In this document: positions 1 through 28,800 of the stretch, in pieces
How positions within the stretch are numbered: the stretch's first letter is position 1
Layout of the letters: each line of letters starts with the position of its first letter
From: Pseudorasbora parva
Lineage: Eukaryota > Chordata > Actinopteri > Cypriniformes > Gobionidae
Direction: 5' to 3'
Assembly: GCF_024679245.1 (NCBI RefSeq)
Contig: NC_090180.1
Span: 11,941,507 to 12,005,506 of the forward strand
Length of the DNA: 64,000 nt
Made by a program: the position numbers and the translations under genes
The notes under the pieces: generated by a model
Told to the model about the DNA's origin: nothing
The model's database searches: none
The model's input: the letters and a program-made list of their open reading frames with translations, nothing else

Positions 1-520
1 AATTGCAGTTGCTTGTGGAAATGGTACAAAAAACTTGAATTTGAAATTTTTAGTGAACTAAAACATTATGTCTTTAAGAATCAGATTATCCTGGTTGGAG
101 GGAGGAAAATCCTATTTTATTATTTACTTTCTAAGATCATGCTCAGAGTCTTATTGTGATATGCAACTGTGGCTCATTGTTGCATGTTCTTACAGGTGTT
201 GGCTCTGCCTTTAAAATGGCCTTCCTATACCCCTGACATCATTTTGACCAAACAGGCTATTGGATCATGTTAACCAATAGCCAAATAGCTATACACACTG
301 TTTTAGCAAACTCACATCCAGTTGTTAAGTTTCCATTCTGATTTAAAACACCCAAATGTTGTGAATACAATTGTCTTGCCATACATTTTTTCCTTGTTGA
401 AGTTTCTGCTTCACTTGAAAATGCATCATCACAATGTGGAAGTAAAAAGGGTTGCCTTTATTAAGAAGGATAATGCATAGGGTTGACAATTACAATATGA
501 AACAGATACCGCTTTCTGAC
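1..520. other. plppr4 intron 4 (partial), no gene seen
   Basis: This lies downstream (minus-strand sense) of plppr4 exon 4, whose donor on the minus strand reads AG|GTCAGA. I searched it for the expected exon with the SFPSQH-type motif and did not find it, so that exon is beyond the left edge. No recognisable repeat or RNA gene stands out. Confidence 0.6.
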
Positions 521-18304
<17,784 letters not shown>

Positions 18305-18499
18305 GATAAACGGTACGCTCCTTTAAAACGCGGTGCGTGAAGAGAGGAATACTGAAATTCTCACCGTCTGCAGTAATTGCGCTCCTTCAGGCTGTCGCTT
18401 TCTCCATCCCCAAGTGTGCTTTTACTGCGGATACAGACACACGAAAAGATGCTGTATCAAACCTGGCAACATCATGACTGAAACCATGACAACACAATC

Positions 18500-18680
18500 G
18501 CCATCCCCCGAGGACGCGCCGATGGAGATGTTAACAGTGTCCAACGCCGATTAATGTTTCAAGGCAACATTCAACCTTCTGATTAGAGGCAATATGCTGA
18601 CCAGATGACGTCAGAGGTGTGCTAAAAACCCATTTTCACCAGAAGCGCGCGCACGTGTGTGTGTGAGGTGGGGGCGTTCA
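18500..18680 (-). promoter_or_regulatory. CpG-rich 5' flank of plppr4
   Basis: A locally GC- and CpG-rich stretch (GAGGACGCGCCGATGG, AGAAGCGCGCGCACGTG) 200-380 bp upstream of the plppr4 start, in otherwise AT-rich DNA. Its position makes it a likely promoter or leader. No specific element is claimed. Confidence 0.45.
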
Positions 18681-18834
18681 CGCTACTTCTTGACTGTCAG
18701 AAGGCTTTTATTTTTTTTATTTTTTTTTATTAAGCCTGTAAAACATTCTATTACTTATATGCCTGGCTGTTCGACATTTATTAGGACAACAATTATTTGC
18801 CCAGCTATAAACCCAGCAAAAACAGAACGTTAGT

Positions 18835-19225
18835 TTATGGTTCCCGTTTGGTTATTTGTTTAAGAACCAAATAATAACGTTCTAGGAAATGTTCTTTTTA
18901 TTTGTTATTTCTTGCAAACATAAAACAACGTTGTAGAGAGGTTTACCTAAAAATACCTTATAGAGAATGGGGGTTATTTTATTATTTTGCAACCATAAAA
19001 TAACGTTGCATGTGGTTATTTTTTAAATAACCTAAAAATAACTTATACAGAACGTTCCTTAATGGTTATTTTTAGGTTATTATTTTGCAACCATAAAATA
19101 ACGTTCCCAGAAGTTGCATGGTAGTTATTTTAATAACCTAAAGTAGCTTATACAGAACTTTTCCTAAGGGTTATTTTTATATTATTATTTAATAACATTG
19201 TAAAACAATTAAAACGTTGCATATG
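18835..19225. repeat. Degenerate tandem array with AACGTT/AACC motifs
   Basis: Four to five imperfect units, each containing a form of GCAACCATAAAATAACGTT (near 18914, 18989 and 19087, and a weaker one near 19200) and ACTTATACAGAACGTTCC. Spacing is 75 to 98 bp, so units vary in length. The array starts about 530 bp upstream of the plppr4 start codon. Confidence 0.75.
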
Positions 19226-20770
19226 TTTATTGTGTAGGCTAATGACAGCGCTTTGAAATTAGTTTAATGCCGCATTTATGTTGAAATGAGATCAACATGC
19301 GTAATAATGATCAGATAAATCTATCTTTATAGCAAAAATATTTCAATCTTCATTTAGCTACTTCGCCCGCTTCTGCGCGCGCTTCTCCATCACGTGCTTT
19401 CTCATTTGCATGCCTGACTAATTAACATTTGTTTATCTGTATCTTTATTAAATAATTAGGCCTAGTAATAATTGATATAGATGTGAGCGTAAATATGATT
19501 TTGGATATATATTTGAAACCCTTAGGCTATTGAAGAGGACATGTTAATTCGAGTTTTTGTTTAGGCCTACGGACAAGCATGTTCCACTAAACTATAGCCT
19601 ACAGGCCTCTTTAAGTCAAATAATTGGTTATACATTTTTTTATGTTTGTGAATACATTTAATATTTTCAAAAAAGATAGACTGTGCTGAAGTCATTTGGT
19701 GCTGAAGAAATGCAAAATATGGGTATGCTACCCCATTAAATATAGTTAAACTTACATAGGCCTATTAATGGACACATTTAATCTTGATCTTCCACATTAT
19801 GCTTGACATTTTTTAAATTAATTTAACAACAAATAAAAGCAAGATATGGATTGTATAATACTGATTATAGGCATCCATACAGCCATCTTCCAATACTGGG
19901 GTCGTGGGTGAGCTGGATGATTGTTAGAAATAAAATTTAATAGCATAGATTAAATAGCATAGATGTGAAAATTAAAGATGCAGTTTTTGGTATTTGGAGG
20001 AGTCTTATCTGTAAATATTGCATTCAACGTAAAATAATTCCTTACAGAATAGTGCAGTCCACAATAAACATCTCAGATATCATACAAACATGTTCGTCCT
20101 TCTGTCAAATATGCATAAAGTAATATAAAATATACATAACATAAGTGATATAAGTGAATAAAAAAAAGAGAATTTTTTTTATATATATATATATATATAT
20201 AAAATTGGACTCTATCTGGAGTTCTACATAACTAATTGACTGCAGCTTATTGTTTTTTTACTCTTCAAAATAATCTCCTAAACTCCTTCTGAGATAAACG
20301 AGAAATAGCAGGAATCCAACATATACGTATCTTTTAATTTTGTTCCATTGGGCATTCACGCCACCTAGTGGATATTTCAAGACATCTAGATGGATGAGTG
20401 TTGACAGTTAGCATTTTAAAATGCCCATTTTTATTTCATTAGAAAGTTTTAAAGCAGTCAAAAATGGTTATTATTAATTGTCTGCATGACTAAAGATAGA
20501 TACAACTCTACATATAGGCCAGTTTTAACCACACTGTATATAAGTTGGCAAATTCTAAAAGTTGAGGTAATCAGTTGCCTTAAATTTTGTAAGTTAAGAA
20601 ATTTAAAGTTTAAGTAAGCAGAACTTGCAGATTTCAATTGCTCGGAACTTTAAATATTTGAGTAAACTAATTAATATGTTTAATTTAAAAAATATCATGT
20701 AATCTCAATTTTTTTGTGAACACGACTAGTTTCAACTAGCTAATTCAATAAATGCCATCTTGTTAATTGG

Positions 20771-21590
20771 CAGACGTGGACAAAGTACACAACTTCATTA
20801 CTTGAGTAAAAGTAAAAGTACTACTAGTCAAATACTCCGTTAGAAGTGAAAGTTGTAAAAACTGATTTTTACTTAAGTAAAAGTACTGAAGTATTTGTTT
20901 TCAAAAGTACTTAAGTATCAAAGTAAATTTCCTTTTTTATGTCAGTGCATTATTTCATTATTGTTGTATAAATGCACATTATGTCATCATGGTTTAAGCC
21001 AGTCAGTGATTCTCCATCTGACATACTAGCAAACGACTAACTTACACTCAATTAAATACTTGTATTAAAATTACAAAGCTCTTTACAAAGCTGCTGTCAC
21101 TTTAAGGCAGAATGCACAGATCCAATACACTGATACACATCTGATATTCTCCAACTGTTTACCTTCACTGAAGACATAATCAACTTTGTTTATGTGAATA
21201 CTCGACAAAATGAACATTTTGACATCGGTCTTCTTCCATTTTGCTATAAACTATAAATCAGTGTTTAATAAATGCTGTGAAATCATTGAACTTCACGAGA
21301 CTCTACAAGAGTGATCCCTGAAAGGCTTTCTGCAAAAACCCAAACACCTTTTAAAGAAGAAAAAAAATCATCCACTGACTTTCAAAGCTGTTACAGAAAC
21401 GACTTTCGACTTCGAGGACCTTGATAGAAATGTAGTGGAGTGAAAAGTATACGATATTTGTCTTTCAAATGTAGTGCAGTTAAAGTCATAAGTTTCCAGA
21501 TAAAATAATACTCAAGTAAAGTACAGATACTCAAAAAGTGTACTTAAGTACAGTACTCAAGTGAATGTGCTTAGTTACTGTCCACCTCTG
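20771..21590. mobile_element. hAT-type non-autonomous transposon
   Basis: It begins CAGACGTGGACAAAGTAC and ends TACTGTCCACCTCTG, giving short inverted repeats CAGASGTGGAC. A perfect 8-bp direct duplication TTAATTGG lies on both sides (20763-20770, 21591-21598), the hAT hallmark. Subterminal regions are rich in AAGTAC/GTACTT words on both strands, typical of transposase-binding repeats. At 820 bp and without a transposase frame, it is non-autonomous. Confidence 0.93.
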
Positions 21591-21696
21591 TTAATTGGTT
21601 ACCCAATGCTTTGGTAGCATTAGCATAGCAATTGCTGATCGAGCAATATAATATTTAAACCAGGGTTGCCAACTTGTATGTTCAGGTTGGAGTAAG

Positions 21697-21699
<3 letters not shown>

Positions 21700-21727
<28 letters not shown>
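21700..21727 (+). repeat. Poly-G tract, 28 bases
   Basis: An uninterrupted run of G. Length may be unreliable in sequencing. It is G-quadruplex-capable. Confidence 0.95.
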
Positions 21728-22478
21728 CTCAATTCATATGTAGTATAAACATAAGGAACATTTGTTTGTTTTAGCACTATCTGAAACGGTCAAATTTTAT
21801 GTGCTCGCATTCATTAATATTCACTTGTGCTTATATATCATTATTCACTAAAAATATAAAAGTATATTAACGTTTTAAAATTTCACATTTAAAGAAATCT
21901 AGTGTTTGATCTAAATATTTATTCAAATGCAAGACTGTTTTTGAAGAACTAGATTAGATATATGTATAGGCTATTTATTCTAACATTATGTTCAATGATG
22001 TTCAACACACATACCTCTGTTAAAATCTCAAAAATTTAGCTGTAGGGTTTCATGACCCTTTAGAGAGCCATAAGGCACCTACTGGGTAATGGCATTACAA
22101 ATTAACATTTTTATTTTTTAAGCAACAAAATGACTCTAATTTACCTCTTTGAATTAGAATTCTCTATTTTAACCTTAATTACTACACAAATTGAAATATA
22201 AATAATAAAAATATTAGAAGAAATATATTTTAAGTGGTCATTAATTGACTATTATTATTGCACAAGTAGTATTTAGTAGCCTACCAAAAGATCTCTTCAA
22301 AATATTCAATAAACATTATTGAGCTAAAATATAGAACACTTATTTGATTGAAAAATAGTTACGGTGTATGGCCACATTTGACCATCAATGAGTATTAGTT
22401 TGACCAATTAGTAAAGAATACCTGAGGGCTAAATGCAGGAATAACATTAATGTCAACAATGTTGCACATCTTTTCACT

Positions 22479-23296
22479 CTAACCGTTTATCCTGCCCCTC
22501 GGATTGAGCCCTCCCTGCGTCCCAATTCGCATACTATCCATACTAAAAAGTAATCGAAAATAGAATTAGTATGTCCCAAATCATAGTATGTTGAAAAGAG
22601 TATTCCAAAGATACCCGGATGGTTTACTATTTCCGGTCCGATTTCGAAGTACGGATCGATGTGCACTCTAACGGCTGATATTGCCCACAACCCATTGCAA
22701 GGTAGAGCTACAAACATGGCGGATATGCGAGTCCAGCGGTTAAGTAGAGAAGTTTAGATAAAGGGGTTTGAGTGACCAACTATCAGCATTTAACCTGACA
22801 AAAATATATTTATTCAGTGTTGTCCACATTATATTTCATCTTCAGTAGCATTATGAACTTTTTTAATGACACGTTTGGCCATTAACTTTTAAATGCATCA
22901 TTATATTTAAACTGCAAACACATGAGGGGAGTCTCTGCATTAAAGACCCACAAATGGCAGATCAACGAGCGGCTACATTTCTCTCCTATACGGTAGGAGA
23001 TTAATCTGAATGTGAAGGATTTTACCTGTGACGAATCTGATGATGATTGACAGGGCAGTTAAACGGTTATGGGATGCACGTAACTAAGCGTCAGAGTCCG
23101 TTAAAGATGGGGAAGTAGTATATGTCCTGAAGCTTGCATAATTTTCTGCAACACACTCAAAAGTATGCACTTTTTCTTCACAAAAAGAGTACATACTTTT
23201 AGGACATAGTATAAGTAGGCGAATTGGGACGCAGCACCTGTCAATGGTGAGTTTCCAGACCAAACATCTTGATGTTGGTCTGGCTTGTTGTCAGGC
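22479..23296 (+). mobile_element. Fragment of the AGCCT-family MITE, split by insertion
   Basis: AACCGTTTATCCTGCCCCTC with GGATTGAGCCCT at left, and CTGTCAATGGTGAGTTTCCA plus AACATCTTGATG at right, match the 3' part of the elements at 31911-32423 and 54360-54876. In those copies the two halves are contiguous. The gap holds the element at 22517-23236. Confidence 0.8.
22517..23236. mobile_element. Non-autonomous element with TGCGTCCCAATTCGC ends
   Basis: The left end TGCGTCCCAATTCGC is the complement of GCGAATTGGGACGCA at the right. A second, inverted copy lies at 49197-49860. Shared stretches include GGTTGTGGGCAATATCAGCC (complement here) and ATGTGGACAACACTGAATAA. There is no coding region. 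The minus-strand 76-residue frame inside is an incidental open stretch. Confidence 0.8.
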
Positions 23297-25019
23297 TACA
23301 GTGACACAGGTGTGGAGAATTGATGGTGACTTACCATGCTGCTTATAAGAAGTCAAATTGACAAGTCGGGAATATAATGTGTTGGGACAAAAGGCTAGGA
23401 GCGTGATCTCTGCGGTCCTGCTAGCTTGGACATCCTGTTGGCTCACTCATCCTCTCCAGTCCAAGGGTTGATATGTTTTATAACTTGCGTTATTTTAATC
23501 CTTACTTGTAGTTATGTTTATCTTCTTGATTAACGCTTATTATTTTGCAAATTGGATTACGTATGGCCCCTCCATTAATGTTTATTCTCCTCGAGTCAAG
23601 GGGTTTTAACAATAGCATAACAAAACATTAAACACTACTAAATCGCCCACTTAATGTTAATCTTGCACAATTAACATTAAATCACACTTAATTTTGGCAT
23701 TTACTGTCCCTTTTGAGTATCATGGCAAAGCATGCTGGGAAATAGAAATCCCAGTCCAGTTTTGGTTAAACGTAAATTAGTCTAAATTAAGAAACAAGTT
23801 CATAAAGCTCAAAACTATTTAAACAGTTCGAAGGATTTAAAATGTGTCAGTTTTGAGATCTGAAAAGAAAAATAAAGTTCTAAATACTCTTAAAAGTTAA
23901 TTTGTTTGAACTAATTTGTTTAATCTGTGTTAGATCTACTCAAGATTCTCTGCCCCAAATCCAGTATGTGTGGGGTTTTTACACCCAGCGTTGCTAAAGG
24001 CATACAATGTAGTTTATAAAGAATAAAATACTTCAATATAAAAAAATTAAACACTATTAAATAGAAACAATAACATTATATTGAATTATAATGATTCAAA
24101 AGAGAGTGAAGGACTTTTATATTTAGTTTGGTTTAATTAGTTATTAAATAATCCTGAGGAGAAGGGGGGTCTTTTATGTAAGATTTCAATGACAAAAGTT
24201 TTGGAAGAACTGATCTAAAAAATTACTATAACGAAAAAAGAAAGATATATAAAGAAAATGTTATCTTTATCTATATAGGTCACTAGGTGTCGCTGTCTCA
24301 AGATTTTTAAAAACATTTTAAACGTTTAAATATTCAATGAGTGAATATTCAATGGATGCTGAAAGGTATATGCTACAACAGAAACGATGTATGCTGTGCC
24401 GACATGATGGCCTATTTCAAACCCGAACGTCCGATTTAAAACTGGACAGATTCCCATATAGTTAGGCCTACTTACCTTTAGTCCATGGCCCTGATAAATA
24501 TGCTACCTTTACTTTATGTAACACTGCAAGTGGTCAATTTAAATATATGGGCTACAATCTAAACAAAACAAGCAAATCAAACACAAAAGTGTAGGTTATA
24601 ATTGCCGCAGTGATAAAGAAAACCTTGTTGAAACAACGTGAAAAAAAGAAAAATCAGTATTAATTAACAGACCAGAGAAAAAGAAAAACAAACAAATTCG
24701 CTATACAACTGCATCCAGACCAGTAGATGTCAACAGAACCCTGAAACAAGCTCTGGTATTATGGAGGAATAAGGCAGCCAGCTGCACAAACAAAACTTTA
24801 GTCTACCTTTCATAGGCACAATAACCATTACATTTTTTAACACGTAGATTGAATTTTATTTTATTTTTTATGTCATTTATAAAAAGTGAAACTGATCAAT
24901 CATTTTCAAAGTCTAACATACATTCACAAGAGGGCAGCAGCGCACAGTTCCTCATAAGTCTTCAGAAATACATCGAAGCCCATACTTTCCTCCATTCTTA
25001 GGCACCAGGACATGCACAT

Positions 25020-25330
25020 GAAATATCCTAAAGCCTATTGTCAGTTAATTGTGTTTGATTGATTTATCAACAATGGTTGCAGAATGGTAAATGTAATGTT
25101 CATGCATTATTTCCGTATTTATCTTTAGAGACTTTGCAACTGTAAGCTGGCCTTCCTATTTGACCATATTGTTAATGAAGAGCTAAGACTTAATTGCTTC
25201 GCAAGTCCTTATGCTAATGAGCCACAGCAAAATGAGACTCCAACTATGAAATATTTGTAGTCATATTGCATGAAGGATTCGATCATCTATAATAACTTAA
25301 GATAACACAGTTCAAGACGTGCATTTTTTT
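25020..25330. promoter_or_regulatory. Candidate regulatory element upstream of plppr5
   Basis: Apparently non-repetitive DNA 300-600 bp upstream of plppr5, rich in homeodomain/POU-type words (TTAATTG, GACTTAATTGC, ATGCTAATGAG). Function is inferred only from position and composition. Confidence 0.3.
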
Positions 25331-25483
25331 ATTTTATAGGCGTCCCATCACTCAAAAAAAATGCAAGTGGCTCGGCTAGCGCGTGCAGCTGCCCCCAGCC
25401 TGCGCGAGCTCTACCCAATTGAAATCATTCTCACAGACTACAACGCACTTACAGCGCTGAGCGCTCGGACTGTCCGTGACACA

Positions 25484-25560
25484 ATGCGCTACTATTTCTG
25501 GTGGATTTATTAGGAGGAGTGATAATGGATTAAGAAGAAATCATGCAAATGCTATCGTAG
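25484..25560 (+). promoter_or_regulatory. Three short upstream reading frames before plppr5
   Basis: In the presumed leader: a 9-codon frame at 25484-25513 (MRYYFWWIY), a 1-sense-codon-plus-start minimal frame at 25525-25533 (ATG GAT TAA), and a 5-codon frame at 25543-25560. All end before the plppr5 ATG at 25621. If the transcript starts upstream, they would be expected to reduce or condition translation of plppr5. The transcription start is not known from the sequence. Confidence 0.5.
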
Positions 25561-25620
25561 GACCAGGAGACGAAGCCGAAAAACATTCATTTACCAGGAT
25601 CTGTTTGACCCTTATCGGCA

Positions 25621-25824
25621 ATGCTTTACTTTCAGATGGTGATCATGGCAGGTACTGTCATGCTGGCATACTACTTTGAGTACACTGATACTTTCAACGT
25701 GCATATCCAGGGATTTTTCTGTCATGATAACGCGTATACGAAGCCCTATCTCGGAGCAGAGGAGTCCGGCGCGATCCCACCAGCTGTCCTGTACGCGGTG
25801 GTCGCAGGGGTCCCTGCACTTGTG
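25621..25824 (+). CDS. plppr5: plppr5 exon 1 (start codon)
   Basis: Encodes residues 1-68, beginning [20 protein letters not shown] (first span), then [19 protein letters not shown]. It ends in the second span at VAGVPALV, followed by donor GTGAGT. The start is chosen because an in-frame TGA lies at 25606-25608, only four codons upstream, and [20 protein letters not shown] is strongly conserved in PLPPR5. A second in-frame Met is residue 6. The 11-residue extension before MLYF in the human protein has no counterpart in frame here. Confidence 0.95.
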
Positions 25825-28800
25825 GTGAGTGTGTGTTGAAAGGAGTTTAAACCAGCAGTTCATGATCAGTTTTTGATTGGTAGAGATAGTTCAAATGTCC
25901 TGTTGGATAGAGTCTCATAGTCAGTCTGCCTACAAAGTAAGTATAACATATTATATTAACATACACATTAATCAGTGTAACACATTATGCATATTATGTT
26001 GAAAATGAATGATCCATTGTGGTTTCTGAATACAGTCTAACAGTGTATGTTTGCACCTTTCATGGTGGGTCAGTGTATAAAATTTGGGGTCAGCAAAAGA
26101 AAATTAATTAATAATTTTATTAATCAAGGATTCATTAGATTATTACAAGTTATAATGTCAAGACATGTAGTCTATATAAATGCTTTTATTAATTGAATAA
26201 CCTACTAAAAAATCAAAATGTGTCAGTTTCCAAAAAAATATTAAGCAGTTTAACTGATCTCAACATTGCTAATAATACATCTCTCTTGATCATCAAATCA
26301 TCATATTAGAATGATTTCTGAAGTATTATTTGACACTGGAGTAATGGCTGCAAAAAGTCTACATTGAGTCTACATACAATCATCTCAAGAATAAATAACA
26401 TTTTTAAATATATTAAAAAAGGAAACTGTTATTTTAAATTGCAATAGTATTCACAATATTACCATAAAAAAACAAGATATACAAAAAACATTTGTTGATA
26501 TTTATTAAATGGCAAATTAAATTCACTGTATAGTTTAGAGAAGTTGGTATTTGAAGAATGAGATTTTTTATAATGAAATCTGATGTTGAATTGAGCTTTA
26601 ATTTGAGTTTTAAATCTTTAACTTGCATTGTTGAGATCTCTTCATAAACTCCAGAGCTAACACTAGATTACTAAAAGGGGTGCTTGATTATGATTTCACT
26701 TTTCTAAATTTAGTTAATGTTGCTGTTTGAGCATAAACAACATCTGCAAAGTTACGACGCTCAAAGTTCAATGCAAAGGGAGATTTTCTTTTACATAAAT
26801 CAATTTTTTTAAGGGCTACAACAAATGGCTGGTAGGGACATTTTTTTTTTTACTTTGGAAGATTAACAGATAAACACAACAGAACAGAAATACAATCCAA
26901 TTACAATAACAGTATAGACATTTGGAATGCTAGGGGGGATATAAGAAAATTATAGGAATACATTAAAAAGTGTACATGCTTGCAAAATTCGAATAGCTTT
27001 TTTTTTTCTTTTAGCTTTTTTTTTTCTTCGAGGGTAATATAGATTCAATATAATATTTCAATTAATTTTTAAATGCTATAAAACATGTTTTTTTTAACCG
27101 GAAAATTTACATTTGTGGATATGAAATTTGGACATTCAAATAATAAAAGGCTGGTAGAGACATCAGCGAGCTTCTTCCAGGTTTAGTGACATCACAAACC
27201 CTAAAGTTCTGTAGCCCCGCCCACTGATTCGACAAGTAGTAGTAGGTAAATAAATAAAAGACGCGACGCTAACACTGGAACGAGTGATAAACATGCCTTT
27301 GAAGAGTGCAAAATGCTGTACAGTGCCAGATTGTGAAAAAACAGTAGCTGCATTGAATTTGCAGAGAGCCTGAAATTAAAAAACAATGCTGTGCCTTCTA
27401 GATTGGATCTGACAGGTACAGTGCAACACACTTAAGTGAGTTACGCCTGTTTCACACATACTCCGTCTGCAGTCCACATGCAGTGCGTGTTGAGCTGTGT
27501 ATGCGATGCGATGTGTGCTTTCACATATGCCGCGTTTGCAGTGCACAACTGATCTGCGGTTGTATACCACAAACACAACATTTATTCATTTTTTATTTCA
27601 AATCCATAATTTTTTTGGTACTGAACATGGCTTGTCAGCATTACGCCTGTTTCACACATACTCCATCAGTAGTCTGTACCACAAACACAACATTTATGAA
27701 TAATTTTTTATTTAAAATCCATTATTTTTATCCATATATATATAAAAAAAAAATCATTATTACTTTAAACACATTACATTTAAACATTTTATTAAATTCA
27801 TTACTTTATACTTTATATTTGTATACTTTGCAAGTGGCAAAACATTTAAACATAGACCTTTGTTATAGCCTATGTTAAAATCAAAAACATTTTACATTAA
27901 AACTTACAGTAAACAAAACAAATATATTCTTTTCTTTCATTTTTAAACCTTTTTAAAATGGTTCTGCAGTGGTCAAAAAGGATAATAAACAGTGAATTTT
28001 GAAGTGATATATTCTTGAAAACTCAGAGATGTGGATTTGGACAGCTATTACATCACCACACGACCTTGTTTGTGCGTTTTTTGTGCTACCTACTGCTTTT
28101 GTTTGCCAAAACAAAAACTTAAATGATGGCAATACCTTATGACCCCCACGAGAAACAATTACCGTCCAAATAGGGCTTCAGCCAACTCCTTCAGTACTAA
28201 GCTGGAAAATCTAACTTTTCCCGAATTCACCCTGTTGGGGAGGAGGGCCACCAACAAACCGCAGCTTATTGTTCGGGCTTTAACTTCTGGATATTCGGCA
28301 GCGGTGCCACAACGGAATGAATGGTTTCGCTCACATCTTTCTCCGCCGCCATTACTGAACTACAACTCAAACTAGCGCACAACATCAACATATTCATTCT
28401 CAGCCACTCCCTCGATTTGCTGATTGGACTGGTAAAAAATTGTTCGGAGAAAACCTAAGAATACACAGCAGTCCCAGATGAAGGACTGAAGGAAAATGAA
28501 AATTGAGCGGATGTACGTTGAAGGGCGGAGCCAGGCTAAGAGAATGCCTTTTATTTCTAAATCATGAATTTTTTTTGATGTAAAATATATAAACATTATA
28601 ACAACATTATAAACATTATAAAATAAAGCAGATCATGCCACAGTCTTCATTTAAAGGGGTTGTAAAACACATTCTTTCGAAGGCTTGATTGTGTTTGCGG
28701 GGTGCACTATAGCATGTGTTCATGCTTCGTTTAAAAAATAAAAATAAAATTCATACATTATTATATTGTACACTGCTCTGTTTGTCCTTGTAAATACGTT

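Larger units (their letters stand above)
18305..25620. other. Divergent intergenic region between plppr4 and plppr5
   Basis: A 7.3-kb region holding both promoters and 5' untranslated leaders. CpG- and GC-richer patches occur next to each gene (about 18500-18680 and 25370-25490). Between them lie a degenerate tandem array (18835-19225), an hAT element (20771-21590), a 28-G tract (21700-21727) and a nested MITE pair (22479-23296). 19240-20170 and 23300-25000 show no identifiable gene. I see no unambiguous TATA box placement, so no transcription start is called. Confidence 0.7.

Noticed and set aside
18333..18554. 73-codon plus-strand frame overlapping the plppr4 leader, Cys-rich
   Set aside because: Antisense to the plppr4 5' flank, no recognisable domain, short; GC-rich promoter DNA often leaves such frames open.
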